A stretch of 42,269 nt of DNA from Oscillospiraceae bacterium (GTDB taxonomy: Bacteria > Bacillota > Clostridia > Oscillospirales > Ruminococcaceae): NCBI GenBank assembly GCA_004554485.1, contig SFLS01000009.1, positions 1-42,269 on the forward strand, in the 5' to 3' direction. The stretch's first letter is position 1, and every line of letters starts with the position of its first letter. Below are positions 1 to 7,499 of this stretch, piece by piece. A program made the position numbers and the translations under genes. A model generated the notes under the pieces. That model searched no databases and was not told where the DNA came from. It worked only from the letters and a program-made list of their open reading frames with translations.

Positions 1-268
1 ATGTTGCGGGCTTGATTCTCGCTCTGACAATCTCAAGCCATTGATCCAAATAGTCTGCAAAGAGCATATTCAAGCTTAGTTCTCCGGCAACCCGAGGAAT
101 CTCAAATTCGCTGCGAATACGAATAAGCTCCTGTTCTGCCCGGCGCTTATTACCTTTTTGGGGCAATCCTGTCGATACCCATTTTTGATGGCGCTTTCCT
201 GTTGCGTCCCGATAGCTGAGAACGGCATAATAGTACAGAGGAATATTGTTGTTGTCAAGATAAAAACG
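1..268 (-). pseudogene. Tyrosine recombinase/integrase, N-terminal part, 5' end damaged, runs off left edge
   Basis: Reading the minus strand from 268 to 1 gives an open frame with YYAVLSYRDATGKRHQKW, then STGLPQKGNKRRAEQEL, then LFADYLDQWLEIV. This is the arm-DNA-binding domain followed by the start of the core-binding (SAM-like) domain of phage/ICE tyrosine integrases common in Clostridia. The catalytic R-H-R-Y domain would lie beyond the left edge. A stop (TAA, 269-271) lies just upstream in the same frame, and no ATG, GTG or TTG precedes the conserved domain, so the normal first residues are missing or frameshifted. The DNA is more AT-rich than the rest of the window. It is probably a decayed element end; a sequencing error near 240-270 is the alternative. 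Confidence 0.7.
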
Positions 269-697
269 TTATTCTTTTTTATTCTTATAAGGAATATTTT
301 AACATTTTTGCGGAATAATACCCAAAGCAGGAAAAATAAACGTTAAAAAATTTTATAAAATAAAATATTTTTTGTTTTACGGCATTGAAAAAATGGCAGA
401 AATTGTGCTGCAACCGGCCTAATGTAATAAAACCTACCAAAAAGGTAGGTAAAATGCCGGCTGATTTTTATTACTCTGACAAAACGGTGCATAAATCCCA
501 CTGCACAGGCAGAAACCAGCCAACATTCGGGAAACAACTGGCACGGCGGATATCCCTTCCCTGCATGGGACACACAAAATTCCCGCCCCTGCCAAAAAGC
601 CGCAGCTCTTCCTGCAGCGCCGCCCGCACCGGGCGCGGCCGCTTTTTCAGCATTCGACTTATCAGCGGCACTCCGGTTCGGCTGTTATGGAGCAATA
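269..697. other. Gene-free stretch at putative element/host junction
   Basis: Short open frames exist on both strands but none shows a known domain, a good ribosome binding site or convincing codon use. Bases 240-400 are AT-rich and 500-690 are GC-rich, so the junction between integrated DNA and host may lie between. The only clear structure is the inverted repeat at 432-450. Confidence 0.4.
432..450. repeat. Inverted repeat ACCTACC-AAAAA-GGTAGGT
   Basis: Perfect 7-bp arms around a 5-nt loop. Read on the minus strand the hairpin is followed by TTTTATT, so it could be a weak terminator for minus-strand transcription. It could also be an operator or a recombinase-related site, since it lies upstream of the integrase remnant. 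Confidence 0.4.
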
Positions 698-728
698 AAA
701 AAGAAGCTCGGTTTTGTCCGAACTTCTT
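698..728 (-). terminator. Terminator of the YheO-type regulator gene
   Basis: The arms 701-711 and 718-728 pair over 11 bp with one G-U pair. On the minus strand a T-rich tract (complement of 695-700) follows. It lies about 20 nt beyond the stop of the 749-1402 gene. Confidence 0.8.
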
Positions 729-748
729 TGGTATTTATGGGTGCGGCG

Positions 749-1402
749 TCAGATATGCCGCAGATGAAGGTATACGGTGTTTTTGGAAATGCCAAGCAGC
801 TCCGCTACCAGAATGACGGCGTCTTTCAGGTTAAAGATGCCGCAGCTGCTCAGGCGGGAAATGATCTCCTTATTCTTATTGTTGGAAGAAATCGCTTTAT
901 CCGCCAGGACCTCATCCCGAATCTTCACAACTTGTTTTTCGATGATCTCCCGGGAGTTTTCCGCAAACGTCTCGGTAAAGAAATTGATGTGCTCGGAGGT
1001 GTAATTTTCCTGAATGAACGTAAACAGCGGAATGTTCATATAAAAATTGATGCAAACAAAACCGATGATCCTGTGGTTTTCCCCGTATATCGCTATGGTG
1101 GTGGAACGGATCGGCTCGCCGTTTTTGTTTTGGGTCATATATGTCATATAAGGGGCGCCCTCGTTGGTTTTAATGCGCTCCAGCATTTCCAGGGCAAAAT
1201 CCGTGACCGGCGAACCGACCTCTCTTCCCGTGTAATGTCCGTTCATGATGCAGATCACGGACTCATCCGGCTTTTCGAGGGAATGCAGAACCACTTCGTA
1301 CCCCGAACCGAGATATTCCGAAAGACCCTTGACGACCGGAATATAGGATTCAAGGATACATCGATCGGTTGCGGTCAGCGTTGTATTTGCGGCAGTCTCC
1401 AT
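749..1402 (-). CDS. YheO/DauR-type transcriptional regulator (PAS-like + HTH)
   Basis: This 217-residue protein has the YheO layout: a PAS-like sensor at about residues 15-125 (GSGYEVVLHSLEKPDESVI, then VTDFALEMLERI), and a C-terminal helix-turn-helix at about 155-215 ending AELLGISKNTVYLHLR. Family members such as DauR sense small metabolites and control nearby metabolic genes, but no target gene can be named here. The ATG at 1402 is preceded by AGGAGGA (1410-1416) and a near-consensus promoter, so the start is well supported. It is monocistronic, with its own terminator. Its ligand is unknown. Confidence 0.85.
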   Translation of the reverse strand: METAANTTLTATDRCILESYIPVVKGLSEYLGSGYEVVLHSLEKPDESVICIMNGHYTGREVGSPVTDFALEMLERIKTNEGAPYMTYMTQNKNGEPIRSTTIAIYGENHRIIGFVCINFYMNIPLFTFIQENYTSEHINFFTETFAENSREIIEKQVVKIRDEVLADKAISSNNKNKEIISRLSSCGIFNLKDAVILVAELLGISKNTVYLHLRHI

Positions 1403-1430
1403 CAGGCTGTCCTCCTCTCTGTTTACGCTT

Positions 1431-1459
1431 TATATAGCACAATTTGTATAAAATGTCAA
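1431..1459 (-). promoter_or_regulatory. Sigma-A promoter of the YheO-type regulator
   Basis: On the minus strand TTGACA (complement of 1454-1459), a 17-nt spacer and TATATA (complement of 1431-1436) precede the gene start by about 30 nt. Confidence 0.85.
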
Positions 1460-1625
1460 TTGGTGCCGCCGTGCTCAAGGCCAGCCGATGGACACCGTCC
1501 GTGCCTTCGCACCGCTTCTCCGGCGGTTGCCGCACTGCCGGGCATCCTGTCATACATTTTATACTCTCTGTAAATAATTCATCAAATATTTCCCTTTTCC
1601 ATTGTGTTTCTGAGGACTGTCGGTT

Positions 1626-2270
1626 CTATTGCTCCGCCGCTTCCAAAGCGGTCTTTTGCTGCTGAGGCAGGGAAAAAGCACACCCGCAATACTGCTGGCG
1701 GTAAACGCCGTATTCTCTGGAAAGCACGATGGAGCGCTGATACCCGCCCCGCTTTTTAAAATCGGAAAGCAGATACTCCACCCCCCAGCGGTTGGCTTCC
1801 TCCGCTCCGATTTGGTTGATCAGCGCCGCGTTTTTGTGCGGGCTGACTGTCAGCGTAGTCGCAAACAGCAAAAAGCCGTTTGCCTTGGCATACTGGGCGG
1901 TACGCGAAAGGCGCAGCCGAAAGCATTCCGTGCATCTTTTTCCGCCCTCCGGCTCCCTTTCCAGTCCCGCCGCGGCCTGAAAAAACGCTTCGGCCGAAAG
2001 CTCGTCCTCCACAACCGTTACCCCGCTGCCAAACGGCGCTTTATCGCAAAGCCCGTAAAGAGCGTTCAGACGTTTTTGATATTCCTCCGGGTCGGTAATG
2101 TTGGGGTTGGAGAAGAATACCGTGATCTCAAAATAACGGCTGAGATATTCCAGCACATAGGAGGAACACGGCGCGCAGCAGGCGTGCAGCAGCAGCTTTT
2201 CCCGCCGGCCGCCTTCGCACCACCGCTGGAGGGCACGGTCGGTTTCCAACTGGTAATTGACCTTTTCCAC
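1626..2270 (-). CDS. queH: Epoxyqueuosine reductase QueH
   Basis: QueH (DUF208) performs the last step of queuosine synthesis in tRNA, reducing epoxyqueuosine to queuosine, and replaces QueG in many anaerobes. The 214-residue protein has the family's cysteine pattern: HACCAPCS at residues 29-36, KRCTECFRLRL at 111-121 and CGC at 195-197. These are expected to hold an iron-sulfur cluster and a nearby metal site. It also has TTLTVSPHKN near residue 138. The start is a GTG at 2270; an ATG in another frame 4-9 nt upstream gives an unrelated peptide. The ribosome binding site is weak. It shares strand and region with the MerR gene upstream but is separated from it by a terminator. Confidence 0.93.
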   Translation of the reverse strand: MEKVNYQLETDRALQRWCEGGRREKLLLHACCAPCSSYVLEYLSRYFEITVFFSNPNITDPEEYQKRLNALYGLCDKAPFGSGVTVVEDELSAEAFFQAAAGLEREPEGGKRCTECFRLRLSRTAQYAKANGFLLFATTLTVSPHKNAALINQIGAEEANRWGVEYLLSDFKKRGGYQRSIVLSREYGVYRQQYCGCAFSLPQQQKTALEAAEQ

Positions 2271-2375
2271 ATCATTCCCGCTTTCTCTGCTATTTTCCGC
2301 TATCCGTCCGGACAGCCGCTGCCTGGGGTTGCCTCCTATTATGGCACAATCCCGCTGAAATTTCTACCGTTCCCC

Positions 2376-2412
2376 GCAAAAAATCTTCCCCCACCAGGCA
2401 TGATGGGGGAAG
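2376..2412 (-). terminator. Terminator of the MerR/TipAS gene
   Basis: The 9-bp arms CTTCCCCCA (2385-2393) and TGGGGGAAG (2404-2412) form a hairpin followed on the minus strand by ATTTTTTGC. It separates the regulator gene from queH. Confidence 0.85.
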
Positions 2413-2425
2413 TTTGGCGGCCGCT

Positions 2426-3154
2426 TCAGCCTGCGCAATAGGCTGCGATGGCGCGGCTGACAAATTCAGCGGTACCGTCGCCGCCGGCAGCGTCGATATT
2501 CTGCCGGAAGCGTTCATCCGCCGTGTACATCTGTCCCAGGCCAGCCAAAATCTGCGGCGTACAGGTGTAGTAACGGTCGCTGATGACCTGCTGCAGCTCC
2601 CTGACGGCGGCCTGCGCTTCATCGGAATCGGGCGGAAGCTCCCGCAGCCTGCCCATGGCGGCAAACTGCCGCATCAGCTCGTCGGCCGCGGCGCGCCGTT
2701 CATCCTCCGGTTGGCCTTTTGCCCTCTGCTCGTATTCCCGAAAGGCTGCGGTGGCTCCCCAGCTCCGTTTGGCTTCTGCAGCATACTGCTCCAGCTCTGT
2801 TTTATCAAATGCGGAAAAGTTCATTGGTCTCACTCCTGTTTTCATCATTTCACGGGCCAGGAAAAGCAGCCGTTCCAGCCGTTTTTGCCGCAGTTCCAGC
2901 AGCTTTATCTGCTGGCGTAAGGCTGTTTTTTCATCGAACTCCGGATGGTCGAGAATGGCCTTGATCTCCTTCAGCGGAAATTCCAGCTCCCGATATAGCA
3001 GAATGTTTTGCAGCCGGGCCAGCGCCGCATCGTCATACAGCCGGTAACCCGCCTCGGTCACTGCCGTCGGCTTCAGCAAACCGATAGCGTCGTAATGGTG
3101 CAGCGTGCGCACACTGACACCGGAAATTCTGCTGACTTCGTGTACTGTTTTCAT
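2426..3154 (-). CDS. MerR-family regulator with TipAS effector domain
   Basis: The 242-residue protein has a MerR winged helix at about 2-70 (SVRTLHHYDAIGLLKP, GYRLYDDAALARLQ), a coiled-coil dimerisation helix at about 75-105, and a TipAS-like domain at about 120-240. This is the architecture of TipAL, Mta and SkgA, transcription activators that bind drugs or other bulky ligands through TipAS. A Cys lies at the extreme C-terminus (AAYCAG); whether it binds ligand is unknown. The ATG at 3154 follows GGGAGGG. The promoter has the 19-bp spacer typical of MerR autoregulation. No drug transporter is adjacent, so its regulon cannot be read from the neighbourhood. Confidence 0.9.
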   Translation of the reverse strand: MKTVHEVSRISGVSVRTLHHYDAIGLLKPTAVTEAGYRLYDDAALARLQNILLYRELEFPLKEIKAILDHPEFDEKTALRQQIKLLELRQKRLERLLFLAREMMKTGVRPMNFSAFDKTELEQYAAEAKRSWGATAAFREYEQRAKGQPEDERRAAADELMRQFAAMGRLRELPPDSDEAQAAVRELQQVISDRYYTCTPQILAGLGQMYTADERFRQNIDAAGGDGTAEFVSRAIAAYCAG

Positions 3155-3178
3155 GGCATATCCCTCCCGTGTGCTTCC

Positions 3179-3209
3179 ATATTACACTATGACGCTGCGT
3201 GAGAGTCAA
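3179..3209 (-). promoter_or_regulatory. MerR-type promoter with 19-bp spacer and dyad operator
   Basis: On the minus strand TTGACT (complement of 3204-3209), 19 nt, then TAATAT (complement of 3179-3184). The spacer contains the short dyad ACGC-A-GCGT. An over-long spacer with an internal dyad is the classic MerR operator, so the gene product probably controls itself. Confidence 0.85.
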
Positions 3210-3273
3210 TAGGGGAACCAAAAGAATTTTCCGCTACGGCAAAAAAGCACACAACCTAGACCTCTCGTCAGAG

Positions 3274-3304
3274 AAAAAACGCCTGCTGTCGCAGGCGTTT
3301 TTGA
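3274..3304 (-). terminator. Strong bidirectional terminator after the feo operon
   Basis: AAAAACGCCTGC (3275-3286), loop TGTC and GCAGGCGTTTTT (3291-3302) give a 12-bp stem with A- and T-rich flanks. On the minus strand it ends the feo transcript. Confidence 0.9.
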
Positions 3305-3353
3305 AAATCTTCAAAGACTGGCACACCCGGCAGTGCTTTTCTGCCGCGGCGTG

Positions 3354-3527
3354 TTACTTTTTGCTGTGGCAGGCATCTGCCATCGCGCAATGGGCACAGC
3401 CGCAGCCGCAGGAGGAATTCCCTTTTTTCTTGTCCTTTCCAAGTTTTCTGATGATTGCCGCGACAATAAGGAGCAGCACGGCGCAGATCAGTACCGTCGC
3501 CAGATTTTCCGTGATCCAGGCTAACAT
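3354..3527 (-). CDS. FeoB-associated Cys-rich membrane protein
   Basis: This 57-residue protein starts with one membrane helix (about residues 8-25, LATVLICAVLLLIVAAII), followed by a basic stretch and the Cys/His tail SSCGCGCAHCAMADACHSKK. Small proteins of this design (PF12669) are found directly after feoB in many Firmicutes and are thought to help ferrous iron passage. An upstream in-frame start at 3671 exists, but the ATG at 3527 with AAGGAG 8 nt ahead and the family length argue for the short form. It remains intact although feoB next to it is broken. Confidence 0.85.
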   Translation of the reverse strand: MLAWITENLATVLICAVLLLIVAAIIRKLGKDKKKGNSSCGCGCAHCAMADACHSKK

Positions 3528-3561
3528 AAAACCGACTCCTTTCTGTATTTGGTATGACCGT

Positions 3562-5858
3562 TTACTCGGTCCTGATGGGAGTGGACAGCCTTGTCGCTTC
3601 CCGGCAGGGGCTAAACAGCATATACAGCATCCCCGCCAGCACCGCCAGGGCAAAGGCCACGCCGATCCCATTGATATTGCCGGTGAACAGGCCGCCGAAC
3701 TGGTTGATCATAAGCGAGACAGCATAGGCAAACCCGCACTGATAGCCGATGGCGAACCAGGTCCACTTGGGGCTGTTCATCTCCCGTCTGATGGCGCCGA
3801 TGGCCGCGAAGCAGGGGGCGCACAGCAGGTTAAATACCAGGAAAGAATATCCGGTGACCCCGGTAAAAGCGGTGGCCAGGTTCTGGTAGACGGTCCCCTC
3901 CCCGCCGGCGTACAGGATCCCCAAAGTGCCTACGATGTTCTCCTTGGCGATAAGGCCGGTAATGGAGGCCACGGCAGCCTGCCAATTCCCCCAGCCCAAC
4001 GGCTTGAAGATCCAGGCGATAACGGAACCGATCGCCGCCAGAATGGAGCAGTTGATCTCCTCCTCACTGAGCATCCGGAAGGTACCCTCCACGAAGCCGA
4101 AGTAGGTGGTAAACCACACAAAGATGGTCGACAGCAGAATAATGGTTCCCGCTTTTTTGATGAAGCTCCAGCCCCGTTCCCACATCGAGCGAAGAACATT
4201 CTTCAGGGTGGGCATGTGGTAGGCCGGTAGCTCCATTACAAAGGGCGCGGGCTCCCCGGCAAACATTCTGGTCTTTTTCAGCATAATGCCGGAAAGAATA
4301 ATCGCCGCCATGCCGATAAAATAGGCCGAGGTGGCCACCCAGGCGCTTCCGCCGAACAACGCACCGGCAATCATGGAGATAAAGGGAACCTTGGCCCCGC
4401 AGGGGATAAAGGTGGTGGTCATGATAGTCATGCGGCGGTCCCTCTCGTTTTCGATGGTCCGGGAAGCCATAATACCGGGCACCCCGCAGCCGGTCCCGAT
4501 CAGCATGGGGATAAAGCTTTTGCCGCTCAGGCCGAATTTGCGGAACACACGGTCCAGGACGAAGGCGATGCGGGCCATGTAGCCGTTCCAGGCCGTTGCC
4601 GATCAGAACGGGGATCCCCGGGATCCACACGCCGTAGTCGGCGGGGTCCGGCTCCTCAAAACCGTTTTCCTCCAGATACTGCACCGCGTCCACATAGGTC
4701 ATAGGGACCGTGGTTTTCCTCCACCACCACAGTGGCGGTATGGGAAGCAGGCTGCAATGCCTTCATCTCAGCCAGCGCGGCGTCCGCATCAAAATCCTCC
4801 GCTTCGGCATCAATTCCTGCAAAGGCTTCCGCCGCCTGCAGCGCCGCGGTATAGTCGTCGCTCTCCTCTGTGTAGGCAGCACTGCCAATACCAAACAAAT
4901 GCCAACCTTCGCCGAACAGCCCGTCGTTAGCCCAGTCGGTCGCCGCGGCGCCCACGGTCATCATCGAAAGGTAGTATACCAGGAACATGACAACGGCAAA
5001 GATGGGTAACCCCAGCCAGCGGTTGGTCACAACCTTATCGATCCGATCCGATGCCGTCAGGCCATCGGTGTTCTTCTTTTTATAGCAGGCTTTCAGGACT
5101 TCACCAATGTAAACATAGCGTTCATTGGTAATGATGGATTCCGCGTCGTCATCCATCTCGGCCTCCACCGCGCAGATATCCTGCTCGATATGATTCCGCA
5201 CGTCTTGCGCCAGTTCCAGCTCCGCCATTACCTTTTCATCACGTTCAAAGATCTTGATGGCGTACCATCTCTGGCGTTCCTCCGGCATTTGGTGGATGGC
5301 AGCCTCCTCGATGTGGGCCAATGCGTGCTCCACACTGCCGGAAAAGGTGTGCTGGGGAACGGTCCTACCGCTTTTGGCCGCTTCAATCGCGGCCTCGGCC
5401 GCTGCCATTACACCGGTCTCCTTCAGGGCGGAGATCTCCACGACCCGGCAGCCCAGCTGCCGGGCAAGTTCCTCGGTGTTGATTTTATCGCCGTTTTTCC
5501 GGACAAGGTCCATCATATTGATGGCGACAACAACCGGGATCCCCAGCTCGGTCAGCTGGGTGGTCAGGTAAAGGTTGCGCTCCAGGTTGGTGCCGTCAAT
5601 AATATTCAGGATCGCATCGGGGCGTTCCCCCAGCAGATAGTTTCTGGCCACCACTTCCTCCAGCGTATAGGGGGAAAGCGAATAGATCCCGGGAAGGTCG
5701 GTAACGGTCACTCCCTCGTGCTTTTTCAGCTTGCCTTCCTTTTTTTCCACCGTGACCCCCGGCCAGTTCCCCACAAACTGATTGGAGCCGGTCAGGGCAT
5801 TAAACAGGGTGGTCTTGCCGCTGTTCGGGTTGCCTGCCAGGGCAATTCGTAATTCCAT
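3562..5858 (-). pseudogene. feoB: Ferrous iron transporter FeoB, disrupted by two frame changes and an internal loss
   Basis: FeoB imports Fe2+ through a membrane domain gated by an N-terminal G-protein. The first part (5858 to about 4702) is normal: GNPNSGKTTLF (G1), DLPGIYSLSPY (G3), NMMD (G4) and SALKETG (G5), then a first membrane helix near residues 285-303. At about 4702, after EENHGP, the homologous reading moves by +1 into MTYVDAVQYLEENG...EPDPADYGVWIPGIPVLIGNG. At about 4595 it moves +1 again into NGYMARIAFVLDRVFRKFGLS, which continues to the end at 3562. Between VLIGNG and NGYMAR the conserved block of about 40-50 residues (the GxGxVLxFxPQ helix and its neighbour) is absent. The gene therefore cannot make a normal transporter. 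An assembly error is possible. Confidence 0.85.
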
Positions 5859-5880
5859 GCGTTTTCGCCTCTCTTTCTTT

Positions 5881-5898
5881 AGTTAGCTTTCGCTAACT
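5881..5898. promoter_or_regulatory. Palindromic operator-like box 1 (feoA-feoB gap)
   Basis: Perfect palindrome AGTTAGC-TTTC-GCTAACT just upstream of feoB. It is the same motif as at 6479-6496 and nearly the same as at 6616-6633. A DtxR- or Fur-family iron repressor is the likely binder (inference). Confidence 0.7.
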
Positions 5899-5906
5899 AC
5901 CTGTCG

Positions 5907-5929
5907 TTAAAAATGCGGGAATCTCCCGC
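5907..5929 (-). terminator. Intercistronic terminator between feoA and feoB
   Basis: On the minus strand GCGGGA-GAT-TCCCGC (5915-5929) is followed by ATTTTTAACG. The stem is short, so it probably allows read-through and lowers feoB relative to feoA. Confidence 0.6.
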
Positions 5930-5942
5930 CGGAATGCTTTAT

Positions 5943-6164
5943 TTATTCAACCTCGATCATTTCGGCGTCCGCCTTGCGCAGAGAAAGCTCATAGCCGCGG
6001 ACCGTCACCTCGATGGGATCGCCGAGCGGCGCCACCTTGCGGACATAAACCTCGGTCCCCCGGGTCAGCCCCATATCCATGATGCGCCGCTTGACGGCGC
6101 CCTCCCCATGGAGCTTTACCACTTTAACCGTTTCTCCAATTTTCACCTGTCTCAGCGTTTTCAC
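5943..6164 (-). CDS. feoA: FeoA domain protein
   Basis: FeoA is a small SH3-like cytosolic protein needed for FeoB activity. The 73 residues cover the whole fold (VKIGETVKVVKLHGEG, RRIMDMGLTRGTEVYVRKVA, PIEVTVRGYELSLRKADAEMI). The start is GTG at 6164, preceded by AAGGAGGAG with 7-nt spacing. It is the second of two feoA copies; both appear complete. Confidence 0.93.
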   Translation of the reverse strand: MKTLRQVKIGETVKVVKLHGEGAVKRRIMDMGLTRGTEVYVRKVAPLGDPIEVTVRGYELSLRKADAEMIEVE

Positions 6165-6208
6165 TGCCTGTCTCCTCCTTTGCTTTGGTAAACCAATAGG
6201 CCGCGCTG

Positions 6209-6421
6209 TTATACCATAATTTTCAGTGCCATTTCCTTACTGATGGCAACCCGCGCTTCTTTTACATTTACGATCACATTGCCACTCAACTCATTCACGA
6301 CAGTCACGCTGCCGCCGACTACAAAGCCCAGGTTTTCCAGGTGTCTTTTGACCTGCGGGCTCCCGCCGATCCTTTTGATGACCTTTTCCTCCCCGGTCGG
6401 GGCCAAACTCAACGGCATCAT
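6209..6421 (-). CDS. feoA: FeoA domain protein (first copy)
   Basis: A 70-residue SH3-like FeoA protein: GEEKVIKRIGGSPQVKRHLE, then LGFVVGGSVTVVNELSGN and VIVNVKEARVAISKEMALKI. I chose the ATG at 6421 because AGGAGGG lies 5 nt before it. An in-frame start at 6472 would add a non-conserved tail and would fall near the operator. It is the first gene of the feo operon and lies directly behind the promoter/operator at 6479-6531. Confidence 0.9.
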   Translation of the reverse strand: MMPLSLAPTGEEKVIKRIGGSPQVKRHLENLGFVVGGSVTVVNELSGNVIVNVKEARVAISKEMALKIMV

Positions 6422-6478
6422 CGTATCCCTCCTCTCCCGTGTGCAGCCAACTTCACCAATTGATCCCCTCATTTTTGA

Positions 6479-6496
6479 AGTTAGCTTATGCTAACT
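6479..6496. promoter_or_regulatory. Palindromic operator-like box 2 at the feo promoter
   Basis: AGTTAGC-TTAT-GCTAACT, perfect 7-bp arms. It begins 6 nt downstream of the feo -10 element, over the expected transcription start, where a bound repressor would block initiation. Confidence 0.75.
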
Positions 6497-6502
6497 AAAA
6501 GT

Positions 6503-6531
6503 ATGATACAAAAAAAGAGCGTCCTTGTCAA
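6503..6531 (-). promoter_or_regulatory. Sigma-A promoter of the feo operon
   Basis: On the minus strand TTGACA (complement of 6526-6531), 17 nt, TATCAT (complement of 6503-6508). Confidence 0.85.
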
Positions 6532-6615
6532 GCCGCACACGGTGCTTTTGCCCCCTTTTAGATTATTTTCGTCAGTCCGCGCATCAAGTTGCTTCTTCTA
6601 ACAAATAATTTGGTC

Positions 6616-6633
6616 AGTTTGCTAATGCTAACC
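6616..6633. promoter_or_regulatory. Operator-like box 3 between feo and suf genes
   Basis: AGTTTGC-TAAT-GCTAACC matches boxes 1 and 2 except for two arm positions. It lies between the divergent feo and suf promoters, 43 nt ahead of the suf -35 candidate. Confidence 0.55.
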
Positions 6634-6676
6634 TTCCTCTTTACCGTCTGATTTTTCTGCGTTTTTTGGTATGGTA

Positions 6677-6705
6677 TTGCGCTTTATCCCGAAAGTGTGT
6701 AAACT
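6677..6705 (+). promoter_or_regulatory. Candidate promoter of the suf genes
   Basis: TTGCGC (6677-6682), 17 nt, TAAACT (6700-6705). A weak match, but the best in the gap before the ATG at 6762. Confidence 0.45.
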
Positions 6706-6761
6706 ATACTCGCTAAGTCTTTTATTGCAAACACCCTTTATCCCGCAAAAAGGAGAACAAT

Positions 6762-7499
6762 ATGCTGGAGCTGCAACACATCAGTTACGAAACCGAGGAA
6801 TCCCGCGAGATCCTGCACGATATCAACCTGGTGGTACAGGACCGCTTTGTGGCCATCACCGGTCCCAACGGCGGCGGAAAATCCACCCTGGCCAAGATCA
6901 TCGCCGGCATCTACCGCCCCACCGGAGGCCGCCTGCTGCTGGACGGCGAGGATATTACCGGGCTTTCGGTGACCGAGCGCGCCCGGCGGGGCATCAGCTA
7001 CGCCTTTCAGCAGCCGGTACGGTTTAAGGGCCTGCGGGTCGGCGACCTGATGAACCTGGCCGCCGGCCGGAATGCCGACATCGGCGAAGTCTGTGCCTAC
7101 CTCAGCGAAGTGGGACTGTGCGCCCGGGACTACATCGACCGCGAGCTGGATGCCAGCCTGTCCGGCGGCGAGCTGAAGCGCATCGAGATCGCCATGGTGC
7201 TGGCGCGCGGCACCGCCCTTTCGGTCTTTGATGAACCGGAAGCCGGGATCGACCTGTGGAGCTTCCAAAATCTCATCCGGGTCTTTGAAAAGATGTACGA
7301 GCAGACCCGCGGCAGCATTCTGATTATCAGCCATCAGGAACGTATCCTGAACATCGCCGATACCATCGTCCTGCTGAAAAACGGCCGGGTGGCGGAGTAC
7401 GGCCCCCGCGGGGAGGTTTTGCCCCGGCTGCTGCGCAACATCGATACCGCGCCGCCGGTGTGCAGCATGCTTTCTGATCCCATAAAGGAGGTACGCTGA
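6762..7499 (+). CDS. sufC: SufC-like ATPase of iron-sulfur cluster assembly (minimal SUF/SMS type)
   Basis: A 245-residue ABC-type ATPase without membrane parts. Walker A is GPNGGGKST (34-42), the Q-loop is FQQP (82-85), the signature is LSGGELKR (133-140), Walker B is SVFDEPEAGID (154-164), and the switch His is in SHQE (H191). The GELKRIE stretch and the DEPEAGIDLWS sequence are typical of SufC rather than of importers. SufC drives the SufB scaffold that builds Fe-S clusters. The stop is immediately followed by the sufB-like ATG at 7500. There is no sufD, sufS or sufU here, which fits the two-gene minimal system of anaerobes. Confidence 0.88.
   Translation: MLELQHISYETEESREILHDINLVVQDRFVAITGPNGGGKSTLAKIIAGIYRPTGGRLLLDGEDITGLSVTERARRGISYAFQQPVRFKGLRVGDLMNLAAGRNADIGEVCAYLSEVGLCARDYIDRELDASLSGGELKRIEIAMVLARGTALSVFDEPEAGIDLWSFQNLIRVFEKMYEQTRGSILIISHQERILNIADTIVLLKNGRVAEYGPRGEVLPRLLRNIDTAPPVCSMLSDPIKEVR

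Noticed and set aside
385..816. Plus-strand 143-codon open frame (and opposite frames at 343-573 and 471-695)
   Set aside because: No domain, no ribosome binding site, and it runs through the terminator and the end of the regulator gene on the other strand.
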